Shown piece after piece: positions 46,762-55,352 of a stretch of DNA of 64,000 nucleotides (positions are counted from its first letter, which is position 1; every line of letters starts with the position of its first letter). This stretch comes from Palsa-506 sp963836355 (GTDB taxonomy: Bacteria > Actinomycetota > Actinomycetes > Streptosporangiales > Streptosporangiaceae): positions 1,426,001 to 1,490,000 of the forward strand of contig CAWIJO010000002.1 in NCBI GenBank assembly GCA_963836355.1, in the 5' to 3' direction. Below the pieces are notes generated by a model that ran no database searches, was not told where the DNA came from, and saw only the letters and a program-made list of their open reading frames with translations. The translations under genes were made by a program, and so were the position numbers.

Positions 46762-47376
46762 ATGATGAACGACAGCGCCCGCGTCATGCGCCGGCCACGG
46801 CGGACACGGCCGCGGCCAGCGCGAGCCGCGGCCGCCATCATCGCCGCGGCCGCCCTGGCCCTGCTGGGAGCGGCATGCAGCGGCGGCCCGCCATCCACCG
46901 GTTCCGCCGGCTCACCGGATGCCGGAGGGTCGGCGAACTCCCAGGCAGGGATCGACTACGCCCGCTGCATGCGCTCCCACGGGGTGCCGAAGTACCCCGA
47001 CCCCAGCAGCAGCAATGAGTTGGCTAACGGGTTGCCTAAGGTCAGCCTGCAGCAGCTCGAGGTCAGCAGTTCCCGGTACCAGGCGGCCCAGAACGCCTGC
47101 GCACACCTGCTCCCGAACGGCGGCCAGCTGACCCAGACCCAGTCGCAGGAGGACCTGAACGCCATGCGGCGATACGCCCGGTGCATGCGCTCCCACGGCC
47201 TACCGAACTGGCCCGGCCCCACCTACGATTCCGCGGCGGGCTGGGGTTTCAATCTGGTCCATGTACACGGCTTCGACCCAAATTCGCCGCAGATCGATCA
47301 CAAGATGAGCGAATGCTCGCGCCAGTTGCCCCCAGGCGTAGGGGTTCCGTTGGCCCGCCCGGGGCACCCCGGCTGA
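46762..47376 (+). CDS. Secreted lipoprotein with two CMRSHG motifs
   Basis: From ATG 46762 (GAGGAGGAAC just upstream) the 204-residue protein has a signal sequence ending ALLGAAC, a lipobox. The mature part holds two copies of the motif YARCMRSHG (GIDYARCMRSHGVPKYPDP and RRYARCMRSHGLPNWPGP), each followed by Pro-rich turns. The family is uncharacterised but regularly sits beside HlyD/MacB-type transporters in actinomycetes. It may be an extracytoplasmic partner or a redox/metal-binding accessory. Intact. Confidence 0.75.
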   Translation: MMNDSARVMRRPRRTRPRPARAAAAIIAAAALALLGAACSGGPPSTGSAGSPDAGGSANSQAGIDYARCMRSHGVPKYPDPSSSNELANGLPKVSLQQLEVSSSRYQAAQNACAHLLPNGGQLTQTQSQEDLNAMRRYARCMRSHGLPNWPGPTYDSAAGWGFNLVHVHGFDPNSPQIDHKMSECSRQLPPGVGVPLARPGHPG

Positions 47377-47467
47377 ACAGCCAAGGCCAGCGAGCAGCTA
47401 TGCCAGTCGCTGCTGCGCCTGCGCCGCGGGCCGCCATAGCCAGAAGCGGAAGGGACGGAGATGGATA

Positions 47468-48637
47468 GTGAGTGAGACGGTTCCGCGCAGCCGGGAGGCC
47501 GGGCAGCAGCCGGAGGCCCTGGCGGCCGCGGAGGCAAGGGGATCGCGCGGCCGTGGCCGCTGGGTGGCCCTGGGCATCCTGGCCGTGGTGGCGGCCGGGG
47601 CGGTGTCGGCGTGGCGGGCCGGGGTGTTTTCCCCGGCAGCCTCGTCCGGGGCCGGGCAGCAGGGGGCGCCGGCGACGACGACGGCGACGGCGACGGCGAC
47701 CCGGCAGGATATCGCGGCAACCACGCCGCTGACCGCGACGCTGGGGTATGCCGGGTCCTACACGGTGCGGGGGCCGGGCGGCGGGACGCTGACCTGGCTG
47801 CCGCCGGCCGGGCAGGTGATCCGCCAGGGGCATGCACTGTACAAGACCGATAACGGATCCCCGGTGGTGCTGCTGTACGGCAGCGTGCCGGCGTGGCGGA
47901 GCCTGGATGAGGGGGTGACGGGAGAGGACGTGACTCAGCTCAACCACGACCTGGTGGCCCTGGGGGACGCGGATAGTGCGGGCATCTCCGCGCTGGGCTG
48001 GGATTACTTCTCCTGGGAGACCAAGGCCGGGGTGGAAAAGCTGCAGTCGGCGCTGGGGATCTTTTCCCCGCCGGGGTCGCTGCCGCTGGGGCAGGTGGTG
48101 TTCGAGCCGGAGGCGATCCGGGTCAGCCAGGTGCCAGGGAGCCTGGGCGGCCTGGCGTCGGGGCCGGTCCTGGCGGCGACCTCAGACCGGCACGTGGTGA
48201 CGGTCCCGCTGGATGCCTCCCAGCAAAGCGAGGTGAAGGCGGGTGACAAGGTGACCGTCACGCTGCCCGACGGGAGGACGGCGCCGGGCGCGGTGTCCTC
48301 GGTGGGCAATGTGGCGACAACGTCCCATTCGGGGGGGGACACGACCACGACGATCCCGGTGCAGGTGAAGCTGACCCATCCGCAGGCGGCGGGATCGCTG
48401 GATCAGGCGCCGGTGACGGTGAACATCACCACCGCCACCGCCAAGAACGTGCTGGCGGTGCCGGTGGGCGCGCTGCTGGCCCAGGCCACGGGCGGGTACG
48501 TCGTGGAGGTTGTCGGCCCGGGGAACACGCGGCGCTGGGTGCCGGTCAGGCCCGGGATCTTCGATGACGCCTCCGGGCTGGTGCAGGTGACCGGGGCGCT
48601 GAGGCCCGGCGAGCGCGTCGTGGTGCCGGCCTCATGA
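47468..48637 (+). CDS. HlyD-like periplasmic adaptor with peptidoglycan-binding domain
   Basis: 389 residues. A TM anchor (VALGILAVVAAGAVSAW) is followed by an (A/T)-repeat linker and the adaptor beta-barrel. The PG-binding-type segment EDVTQLNHDLVALGDADSAG and DYFSWETKAGVEKLQSALGI is typical of actinobacterial MacA-like adaptors. The membrane-proximal LAVPVGALLAQATGGYVVEV ends it. Start is GTG 47468; the stop overlaps the next gene (ATGA). It would link the MacB transporter to the cell wall or substrate. Confidence 0.9.
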   Translation: MSETVPRSREAGQQPEALAAAEARGSRGRGRWVALGILAVVAAGAVSAWRAGVFSPAASSGAGQQGAPATTTATATATRQDIAATTPLTATLGYAGSYTVRGPGGGTLTWLPPAGQVIRQGHALYKTDNGSPVVLLYGSVPAWRSLDEGVTGEDVTQLNHDLVALGDADSAGISALGWDYFSWETKAGVEKLQSALGIFSPPGSLPLGQVVFEPEAIRVSQVPGSLGGLASGPVLAATSDRHVVTVPLDASQQSEVKAGDKVTVTLPDGRTAPGAVSSVGNVATTSHSGGDTTTTIPVQVKLTHPQAAGSLDQAPVTVNITTATAKNVLAVPVGALLAQATGGYVVEVVGPGNTRRWVPVRPGIFDDASGLVQVTGALRPGERVVVPAS

Positions 48638-49440
48638 CCGAAGCGGGGACGGCCCTGGTCCGTGGGGACGGGCCGGGCGGGGTGCCGGTGCTGGAGCTGG
48701 AGCAGGTGTCGAAGGTGTACCCGGGGCAGCCGCCGGTGCGGGCGCTGGATCAGGCGAGCCTGGCAGTGACCGCCGGGGAGCTGGTGGCGGTGGCCGGCCC
48801 GTCCGGGTCGGGCAAGTCCACGCTGCTGCACCTGATGGGCACCCTGGACAAGCCGACCGACGGGACGGTGCGCATCACCGGCCTGGACGTGGCGCGGATG
48901 CGGGACCGGGAGCTGGCCGGACTGCGGGCATCCCGGATCGGGTTCGTGTTCCAGCAGTTCTTCCTCGCCGAGCACCACAGCGTGCTGGGCAACGTGGCCG
49001 ACGGGCTGCTGTACGCCGGCATCCGGCGCGACGATCGGCGCCGGCTCGCGGCGGCCGCGCTGGCCCGGGTCGGGCTCAGGCACCGGGCCGGGGCGCGGCC
49101 GACCCAGCTGTCGGGCGGGGAACGGCAGCGGGTCGCCATCGCCCGCGCGATCGCCGGCCGCCCGCCGGTGCTGCTGGCCGACGAGCCGACCGGGAGCCTG
49201 GACTCGGCCACCGGCGCCGCCATCCTGGCCCTGCTGGGGCAGCTGAACGCCGCCGGGACCACGGTCATCATCATCACCCACGACCACGCGGTCGCCGCCC
49301 GGACGCGGCGGCGCATCGAGATGCTCGACGGGCACATCATCGCCGACACCAGCCCCGTCCCCGGCCACGCGGCCGGCACCGGCGGGGCTGGCGGCGGGCG
49401 GCCCGCCTGCCGCAAGCCCGCACAGGAAGGGCCGTCATGA
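48634..49440 (+). CDS. MacB-type ABC transporter ATP-binding protein
   Basis: 268 residues. Walker A AGPSGSGKSTLLHLMG, Q-loop FVFQQFFLAEHHSV, signature LSGGERQRVAIARAI, Walker B VLLADEPTGSLD, H-loop IIIITHDHAVA. The layout is that of LolD/MacB ATPases. Overlaps the adaptor and permease genes by four bases each. Intact. Confidence 0.93.
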   Translation: MTEAGTALVRGDGPGGVPVLELEQVSKVYPGQPPVRALDQASLAVTAGELVAVAGPSGSGKSTLLHLMGTLDKPTDGTVRITGLDVARMRDRELAGLRASRIGFVFQQFFLAEHHSVLGNVADGLLYAGIRRDDRRRLAAAALARVGLRHRAGARPTQLSGGERQRVAIARAIAGRPPVLLADEPTGSLDSATGAAILALLGQLNAAGTTVIIITHDHAVAARTRRRIEMLDGHIIADTSPVPGHAAGTGGAGGGRPACRKPAQEGPS

Positions 49441-50656
49441 CCGCCATATCCGGGCGGCCGGCCGTCCCGGCCGCGGCCCGGCTGCGCCCCTCGGACCTGG
49501 CCGGGCTGGCCAGCATCGGGTTGCGGACCCGTAAGCTGCGCGCCGTGCTGTCGGCGCTGGGCATCGCGATCGGCGTCGCGGCGATCGTAGCCGTGCTGGG
49601 CCTGGCCGCCTCCTCCAAGGCCGCGTTGCTGGCCGAGATCAGCAAGCTGGGCACCAACCTGCTGACCGTCTCCAACGGGCAGGACTTCTCCGGCGGTGTC
49701 GCCGAGCTGCCGGTGACGGCGCCGGGGATGATCGCCCGGCTGCCCGGGGTCACCGCGGTGCAGGACATCGGCTTGGTGGCCGGCGTCTCCGCCTACAAGT
49801 CCCCCTACATCCCCCCGATCGAAACCAACGGCCTCAGCGTGGACGCCGCCACCTTGAACCTGCCCGCGGTGGCCGGCACCAGCCTCGCGCAGGGCCGGTT
49901 CCTCAACGCGGCGACCGCCCGCGAGCCGGTCGCGGTGCTCGGTGCCGCCACAGCGCAGTGGCTGGGCATCGACCGGATCCGGCCCGGGATGCGGATCTGG
50001 CCGGCGGCCAGTGGTTCTACGTGACCGGCATCCTCAACCCGGCCACCTACTCCTCGCAGCTCGACTCGGCGGTCCTGGTCGGCTTCCCGGCCGCGGAGAA
50101 GTACCTGCACTTCGACGGGCACCCCTCGCAGATCTACGTCCGTGCCAGCGACGGCCGGGTACGGGCTGTGGATGCCCTGCTCGGCGCGCAGGCCAACCCG
50201 GAAAACCCCAGTCAGGTCAACGTCTCCCGGCCTTCGGACGCGCTCACCGCCGCGGCCGACGCCCAGGGCGCGCTCGACACCCTGTTCCTCGGCCTGGGCG
50301 CGGTCGCGCTGCTGGTCGGCGCGATCGGGGTGGCCAACATCATGGTCATCTCGGTGCTGGAGCGCCGCCAGGAGATCGGGCTGCGCCGCGCGCTGGGCGC
50401 CACCCGCGGCCAGATCCGCGGCCAGTTCCTGGCCGAGGCCATCCTGCTGTCCCTGTCCGGCGGTGCCGCCGGCGTCGCCATCGGCGCCATCTTGACCGCC
50501 GCCTACGCCCGCGGCCACGGCGAGGCCGTCGTCATCCCGCCGCAGGCCTGGGCCGGCGGCCTGGCCGCGGCTGTCATCATCGGCGCCCTGGCCGGGCTGC
50601 TGCCCGCCATCCGCGCCGCCCGCCTGTCCCCCACCCAGGCCCTTTGGACCATGTGA
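49437..50656 (+). pseudogene. MacB/FtsX-type ABC permease, single frameshift
   Basis: The first frame (to 50024) has the TM1 region RKLRAVLSALGIAIGVAAIV and MacB-like periplasmic domain ending WLGIDRIRPGMRIW. The second frame continues GGQWFYVTGILNPATYSSQL and has the FtsX TM cluster LFLGLGAVALLVGAIGVANI, EIGLRRALGATRGQIRGQFL, and the end LPAIRAARLSPTQALWTM. The shift lies near 50,005 in CTGGCCGGCGGCC, perhaps loss of one CTGG. If genuine, the exporter is dead; if a sequencing error, the operon is complete. Confidence 0.85.
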
Positions 50657-50853
50657 GGAACGAGGGTCAGGCAGCCAGAGGGGTGCGGCGCCAGGCCAAC
50701 TGACCGGAAACGACCACCATGCGGAGGGCAGCGGCCAGCCACCCGGGTGGCCTGGTCGCTGGGGTAGTCGCCGGCCTGGGGTGAATTACGGTGAGTGCTG
50801 GTGACAGCTCCGGCAGTGACAGGTGGCGGGCTGGTTACGTTCCGCGACGTAGG

Positions 50854-51138
50854 TCAGGCGGCCGTGGCGGCGGGGTCGGCCGGGGTGAGGGTGACTTTCA
50901 TGCCGGGGTTGAGCCGTTCGATCTCGCGGATCCTGGAGCGGGTCTGGCGTGCGGGGTTTGCCCGGCTGTAGTAATCGGCGCCGGGGCCGGTGAAGCGGGC
51001 GGCGGGGCCGGCGATGAGGATGCAGGAGATCTCGCAGATGACCCGGGACACCGCGACGATGGCTTTCTGCTTGCCGCGGCGCCTGGCTATCCGGCGGTAC
51101 TGCTCGCCGAGGCGGGTATCGGTCCTTGCGGCGGCCAT
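50854..51138 (-). mobile_element. IS110-family transposase, C-terminal remnant
   Basis: The frame AARTDTRLGEQYRRIARRRG followed by KQKAIVAVSRVICEI and DYYSRANPARQTRSRIREIE ending VTLTPADP matches the C-terminal part of IS110/IS116 transposases. Only about 94 residues remain, and the N-terminal RuvC-like domain is absent. It is oriented opposite to the next IS110 fragment. Confidence 0.65.
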
Positions 51139-51540
51139 GACGCTCTGGCCGAGCGCGCCGCGCCGAAGCGACAGTACCCAGCCCGCAGGACGCCCCCAGC
51201 GCCAGACTTATCTCCGGGCACGAGGCACCAAGAAGGCAACGGCGTCACACGCAGCACACCGCGATCATGCCCGGCAGCGGGCCCGCCCGCCGCCCCCTTT
51301 ACCCCATCCGGCGGCACCAGCCCCGGCTGCATCCAGGCTGGACACCGCGCTCAGCCTCCGGCACCCTGGACTCGGTCACGGCGCCGGCCGGCGCACGGCA
51401 GCACACCCACCGCCGCACACGCCGGCCCGTGACCACCCGCACCTGGCCAGCGGGCCCACGTTTCGCGGGAACCCCGCGCCGCCAACACCCAGAGACTTAT
51501 CTGATCACACACGCGGCCCCGGTCGCCCGCCGGGCGCAGG
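51139..51540. other. Gene-free GC-rich stretch between IS110 fragments
   Basis: About 400 bases with no supported gene. It is probably eroded mobile-element DNA, as it is flanked by IS110 pieces in opposite orientation. Confidence 0.45.
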
Positions 51541-51700
51541 TGGCGGCAAGACGCTGATCTGGGAGCGGACCCGGCAGGTCCAGCGGCTGCGCCACCAGCT
51601 GCGGGAGTACTACCCCGCCGCCCTGGAGGCCTTCGCCGACCTGGACGCCCCGACGCGCTTGCTGGGCGATTCGGAGTGTAGGGCGGCCGGCAGCACTCAG
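51541..51700 (+). mobile_element. IS110-family transposase, internal remnant
   Basis: LIWERTRQVQRLRHQLREYY followed by PAALEAFADLDAP is the segment after the DEDD domain of IS110 transposases. It is short, has no start and stops at the sedolisin end. It is a second, oppositely oriented IS110 fragment within 600 bases. Confidence 0.6.
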
Positions 51701-53030
51701 GGGCTGGCGTAGCGGGCAAGAAGGGGGATGAGCACCTGGGCGCTGGGGCTGCCCAGGCCGGTAACGGGATCCCAGCCGGGTGCCGCGTGGTAGCCGGTGA
51801 TCGTCTTGGGCGGGAACTGGACCGTGTTGTTGCCGGTGGTGATGTCGTGGAAGGCCCGGTGGTAGGCGGGGGTGCGGGCGATGCGGTAGAGGGCGGGGTT
51901 GACAAAGCCCAGGTGCCGGCCGGCGTACTGGTCGGCCAGGGCGATCAGCCCGGCCCACAGCGGGGCGGTGGCGCTGGTGCCGCCGCCGTCGCGAAGGTAG
52001 GTCTTGCCGCCGCCTTCGCTGATGGCCATCGTCATGGCGGTGTGCCCGGAGGCGTCGGCGGCCACGTCGGGCACGCCCCGGCTGGCGCCGGTGCCGGGCA
52101 CGCCGCCCTGGTAAGCGGGCCGGGCGAACAGGCGGCTGAACCCGCCGCCGGAGGCCTGGAAGCTCCCCCCGGGCGCTCCGTACGGCAGGCCCCATGCGGT
52201 CTCGCCGAGGTAGCCGCCAGTGGCGTGGCTGGCGGTGAGGGTGGTGCCTCCGGCGCCCAGCACGAGCGGGTCAGCTGCCAGCAGGTTGACTTCCCTGACC
52301 GGCACCGGGAACGGCCGCCCGGTCAGGGCGTCGATCACCGCGCACGGCGCGCCGGCCGGCACCCACGTCACCGGAGGCGGCGACCACTGTCACGTGACGG
52401 CTGGTGGCTGCCTGCAGTACCGCGTGCACGCGAGCCGCCTGGGCGCGGGTGACGCAGTGCTCCCCTCCGGCTGCCCGGCGGCGCTGACCGAGATGATGTC
52501 ACCCTGGGACATGCCCCGCTGCAGCGCGGCGACGGCGGCCGGGACCGCGGCGGTGGTGTTGTCCAGCGACGTCGGTTTGACCAGGACGACGGTGATGGCC
52601 GTGCCGAGAGCGACTGCGTGCACCATTTCGGCGTCCAGCACCTCCTCGCCGTAGGCCAGCCACGGGGAGACCGGCCCCGGGAAGGTGGCGACGACCCGCA
52701 GCCGTGTGGCGGGCAGGTGAAACAGGCGGTTAAACAGCGCCATGTCCTGGCGCAGGTTGCTGACCAACGGCGGAGACAGCTGCGATTCGGCGAGCTCGGG
52801 CAGCACCACAATCTGGCCGCGCCCGTCGATCCCGCGATCCCGCAGCGGCCTGATGCCGTAAGCCATTTGGAGCTGGCGCGGGGTGTAGCAGGTCGTCACC
52901 GAATCACAGTCACCGGTCGCCTCGACCGGAGCGACGGATGGCGTCGCAGTCGCGCCCCCGCCCGGCGGGCCGGCCCGCATGCCGCGACGAGCACGCCCAC
53001 CACGGCCAGGCCCACCGCCATCGCCCGCAG
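51697..53030 (-). pseudogene. Sedolisin (S53) serine-carboxyl peptidase, frameshifted
   Basis: A secreted S53 peptidase. The N-terminal signal frame (MAVGLAVVGVLVAAC) suggests a lipoprotein or Sec export. The main frame begins near 52980 and carries the Glu/Asp region GEEVLDAEMVHAV. The pieces EHCVTRAQAARVHAVLQAAT and SRHVTVVAASGD are in another frame. The third frame carries GGGTSATAPLWAGL with the catalytic Ser, and the calcium-site ending HDITTGNN / GWDPVTGLGSP. At least three frameshifts separate them. The usual catalytic set is recognisable, but the prosegment is short. Confidence 0.7.
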
Positions 53031-53419
53031 CGTGTGCCGGGTGCTCGGACTGTTGGAGACCTCACCGCAACGGAAGCAGCGTGTCTGGGCGATCTGGGCG
53101 TGGTGATATCTCTGGACTGGCAGTTCAGATAATGCTTTCGGATCGGGGTCGGCGCAGTCGGCCTCGCTGCGGGGCTCATCATGATGATCATTAGTCGCAA
53201 GCGCTCAGGCTGCGGATCGTCATGCTGGAAATCCTGGGCTGCCACCAGGCGTCCGGAACCGCTGGCCACAGCCCACGGGATCATCCTCCCGGCCGGCGGA
53301 TATTCTGGATGACATGGACAGCCGGGCGAGTGACAAAATCCCCGGAGCCAGGGTGCGCGTCAAACGGCACCGGCCAGCCCAGCCCTCGTTACGTGCCAGG
53401 CCACGGGAGTGGCTTGCGC
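53031..53419. other. Gene-free stretch upstream of the sedolisin
   Basis: About 390 bases without a supported gene. A promoter for the peptidase may lie here, but I see no clear elements. Confidence 0.4.
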
Positions 53420-53545
53420 TAGCTGACGGAGCTGTCCAGGAAGCCAGGACCGAGGGGCCTGCTCTTGCCCTCGTCGGCGAGCCGCTGCCGTACCAGCCAG
53501 GCCGTGCCGAACGGCGTAGCGGTGTGCCTGCCGAGGTAATGACTT
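53419..53545 (-). pseudogene. 3' remnant of an unidentified gene
   Basis: The frame SHYLGRHTATPFGTAWLVRQ, then RLADEGKSRPLGPGFLDSSV and stop has almost only G/C third positions, unlike its upstream extension. It is the last 40 codons of a lost gene. No family is recognised. Confidence 0.4.
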
Positions 53546-53706
53546 CCGATCGCGTACCTAATTCCTGTACATGCTCGTGGGCTTATTCCCAGGGAAAGCT
53601 GACCTTGAAGTACTATAATGCAGCATGCCCGGTGCATCTGACGATGCTTGGCAATTAATGCGCAAACGCCTGCACATGCCATTCCTGGTGTGCGCCTGGA
53701 CATCAT

Positions 53707-53735
53707 CACGAAGCCCATCTCATCGGGTCTTCGTG
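53707..53735. terminator. Hairpin CACGAAG-CCC / GGG-TCTTCGTG
   Basis: A 10-bp stem with one bulge and an eight-base loop (53707-53735). It lies between gene remnants and the palindromic element, and may be an old terminator. There is no strong U-tract. Confidence 0.45.
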
Positions 53736-53810
53736 CTTCATCACCCACTTAGTGCGGGCCGCACCATCGTCTCGCCGCAGCGCGGGCTGGCGGGAGTCTG
53801 TGCACAGGCC

Positions 53811-53814
53811 CTAG
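53811..53814. repeat. CTAG, left flank of the palindromic IS701-type element
   Basis: CTAG also occurs at 55349-55352 and 57068-57071, exactly at the outer edges of the terminal repeats of two neighbouring elements. This fits target-site duplications. Confidence 0.5.
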
Positions 53815-55348
53815 TAGTACTTTGTTAGGTCTAGCGAGGGCGGCGGCGGGTTGTTGAGGGTGACCGGGATGGCAGCACTGGGGAGATCGCGGAGGATGCG
53901 GCCCGAGCTGCTGGATTTCACTGCGGAGATCTCGGCGGGCTGCCGCGTAAGGGTCAGCGGGCGCAGGCACTGTAGTGGGCGGCTGCGGACCACGGGCAAA
54001 AGGTCGATGCAACGGAGGGCGGGAGGGTGGCGTGGAGTGCATCAGCGGCTGCGCAGTTCATCGGTCCTCGAACTGGGACTCCGGGGCGGTGCGGCTTGAG
54101 CTCGCGGTAGTCGTGCGCGACCCGCCAGCGGATGGCAGGCGTGCCAGCTCATCGAGAGGGGTGTCCCCGGGGAGGCGAAGCCGTAGCCTGCGTGGCTCGC
54201 CGGCTTCGGGGACGCTGGGGCAATCGGCCAGCAGCCAGGACGCGGTGAGCTGCACCTGGTGAACGAGCGGCGTCCTGTGCGGCGGACTGGCGGCTGTTCT
54301 GCCCGGAAAGCTGGGATGACCAGGCGCTGGTCTGACAGGGTCGCGGCAGCGCTGCTCGCGGCGCCGCCGCGAGCGGGCTGGCATCCCGACGGCGTGCGCC
54401 AGAGGGAAGTGGCGGCTTGCGCTGGAGATGATCGAGGGGATGGCCGGCCCCGGCGGGTGGGGCTGGTCCTGGAATGGCACGATCGCATACGCGCTAGCGG
54501 CGCCCTTGACCGGTGGTCGCGTACCGCCATGCCTCGGGCGACAACGCCCTGCCGGACAGGGGTTGACCGCCACGGGCGATGGCGGTATGCGGCCGCGGTC
54601 AAGGGCGCCACTAGCGCGTATGCGATCAGGCCATTCCTGAGACCAGGCCCTACGGCCGGCTGGGCCGGCCATCGAAGCCCGATCTATCTACCAGCGGCGA
54701 AGCCTGCGGCACTTCGCCGTGTCGCCCACCCCGTCGGGATGCCCGCCCGGTCGACGGCTGGCGCCGCGAGGGCGCTGCCGCGACCGGGTCAAAGCCAGCG
54801 CCGATGCTGTCATACCACAGCTTTCCGGCCAGAGCAGCCGCCAGTCGACGCCGCCCAGGACGGCCGATCGTTCACCAGGTGCACGCTCACCGCGCCTGCT
54901 GGCAGTGGCCGAACTTCCCCAGCGCCCCGAAACCGGCGAGCCACGCACGGCGACTGGCTGTCTGACCGTCCTTGGGGAACCCGGTGTCATCCAAGAGCTG
55001 CAGCGCCTCCACCGGCTGGCGGGTCGAGCACGACTACCGCGACGTTCAAGCGCGGCCCGGCCGTGGACCCAGGTCGAGGGCGCGATGAACTGCGCAGCCG
55101 CTGGTACCGCCACGTCCAGCCGCTCGGCCATCGTCGCATCGACTTTGCTGCACCGTCGGTCAGCAGGCCGACGCACGAAAGCTCGCCTGCGCCGGGATGA
55201 CCCTTACGCGGCAGCCCGCACGAGCATCTCCGCAGTGAAATCCAGTAGCTCGGGGCCGGATCCTCCGCGATCTGCCCCTGAGGAGTCATGCCCGGGATAA
55301 CACTGCAAGACCGGCTCGGCCGCCATGCCAGAACCTAACAAAGTACTA
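53815..55348. mobile_element. 1,534-bp imperfect palindrome built from two left halves of an IS701-type element
   Basis: Perfect 16-bp inverted ends: TAGTACTTTGTTAGGT (53815-53830) and ACCTAACAAAGTACTA (55333-55348). Inside them the two arms match for about 700 bases each (e.g. 53870-53960 with 55195-55290, and CGCATACGCGCTAG near 54482 with its complement near 54620). The centre is GGCGCCCTTGACCG...CGGTCAAGGGCGCC. Each arm encodes, inward-facing and broken by frameshifts, the N-terminal half of an IS4/IS701-like transposase: LQLLDDTGFPKDG, GALGKFGHCQ and DWRLLWPES in the right arm (minus strand); DWRLFCPESWDDQ and KWRLALEM in the left arm (plus strand). No right end exists. Confidence 0.75.
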
Positions 55349-55352
55349 CTAG

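Noticed and set aside
47680..47705. Microsatellite-like GACGGC run
   Set aside because: It encodes the Ala/Thr linker of the adaptor protein in frame and needs no other explanation.
50990..51712. A 240-codon plus-strand frame
   Set aside because: Only its last 45 codons (an IS110 piece) are protein-like; the rest is low-complexity antisense or intergenic sequence.
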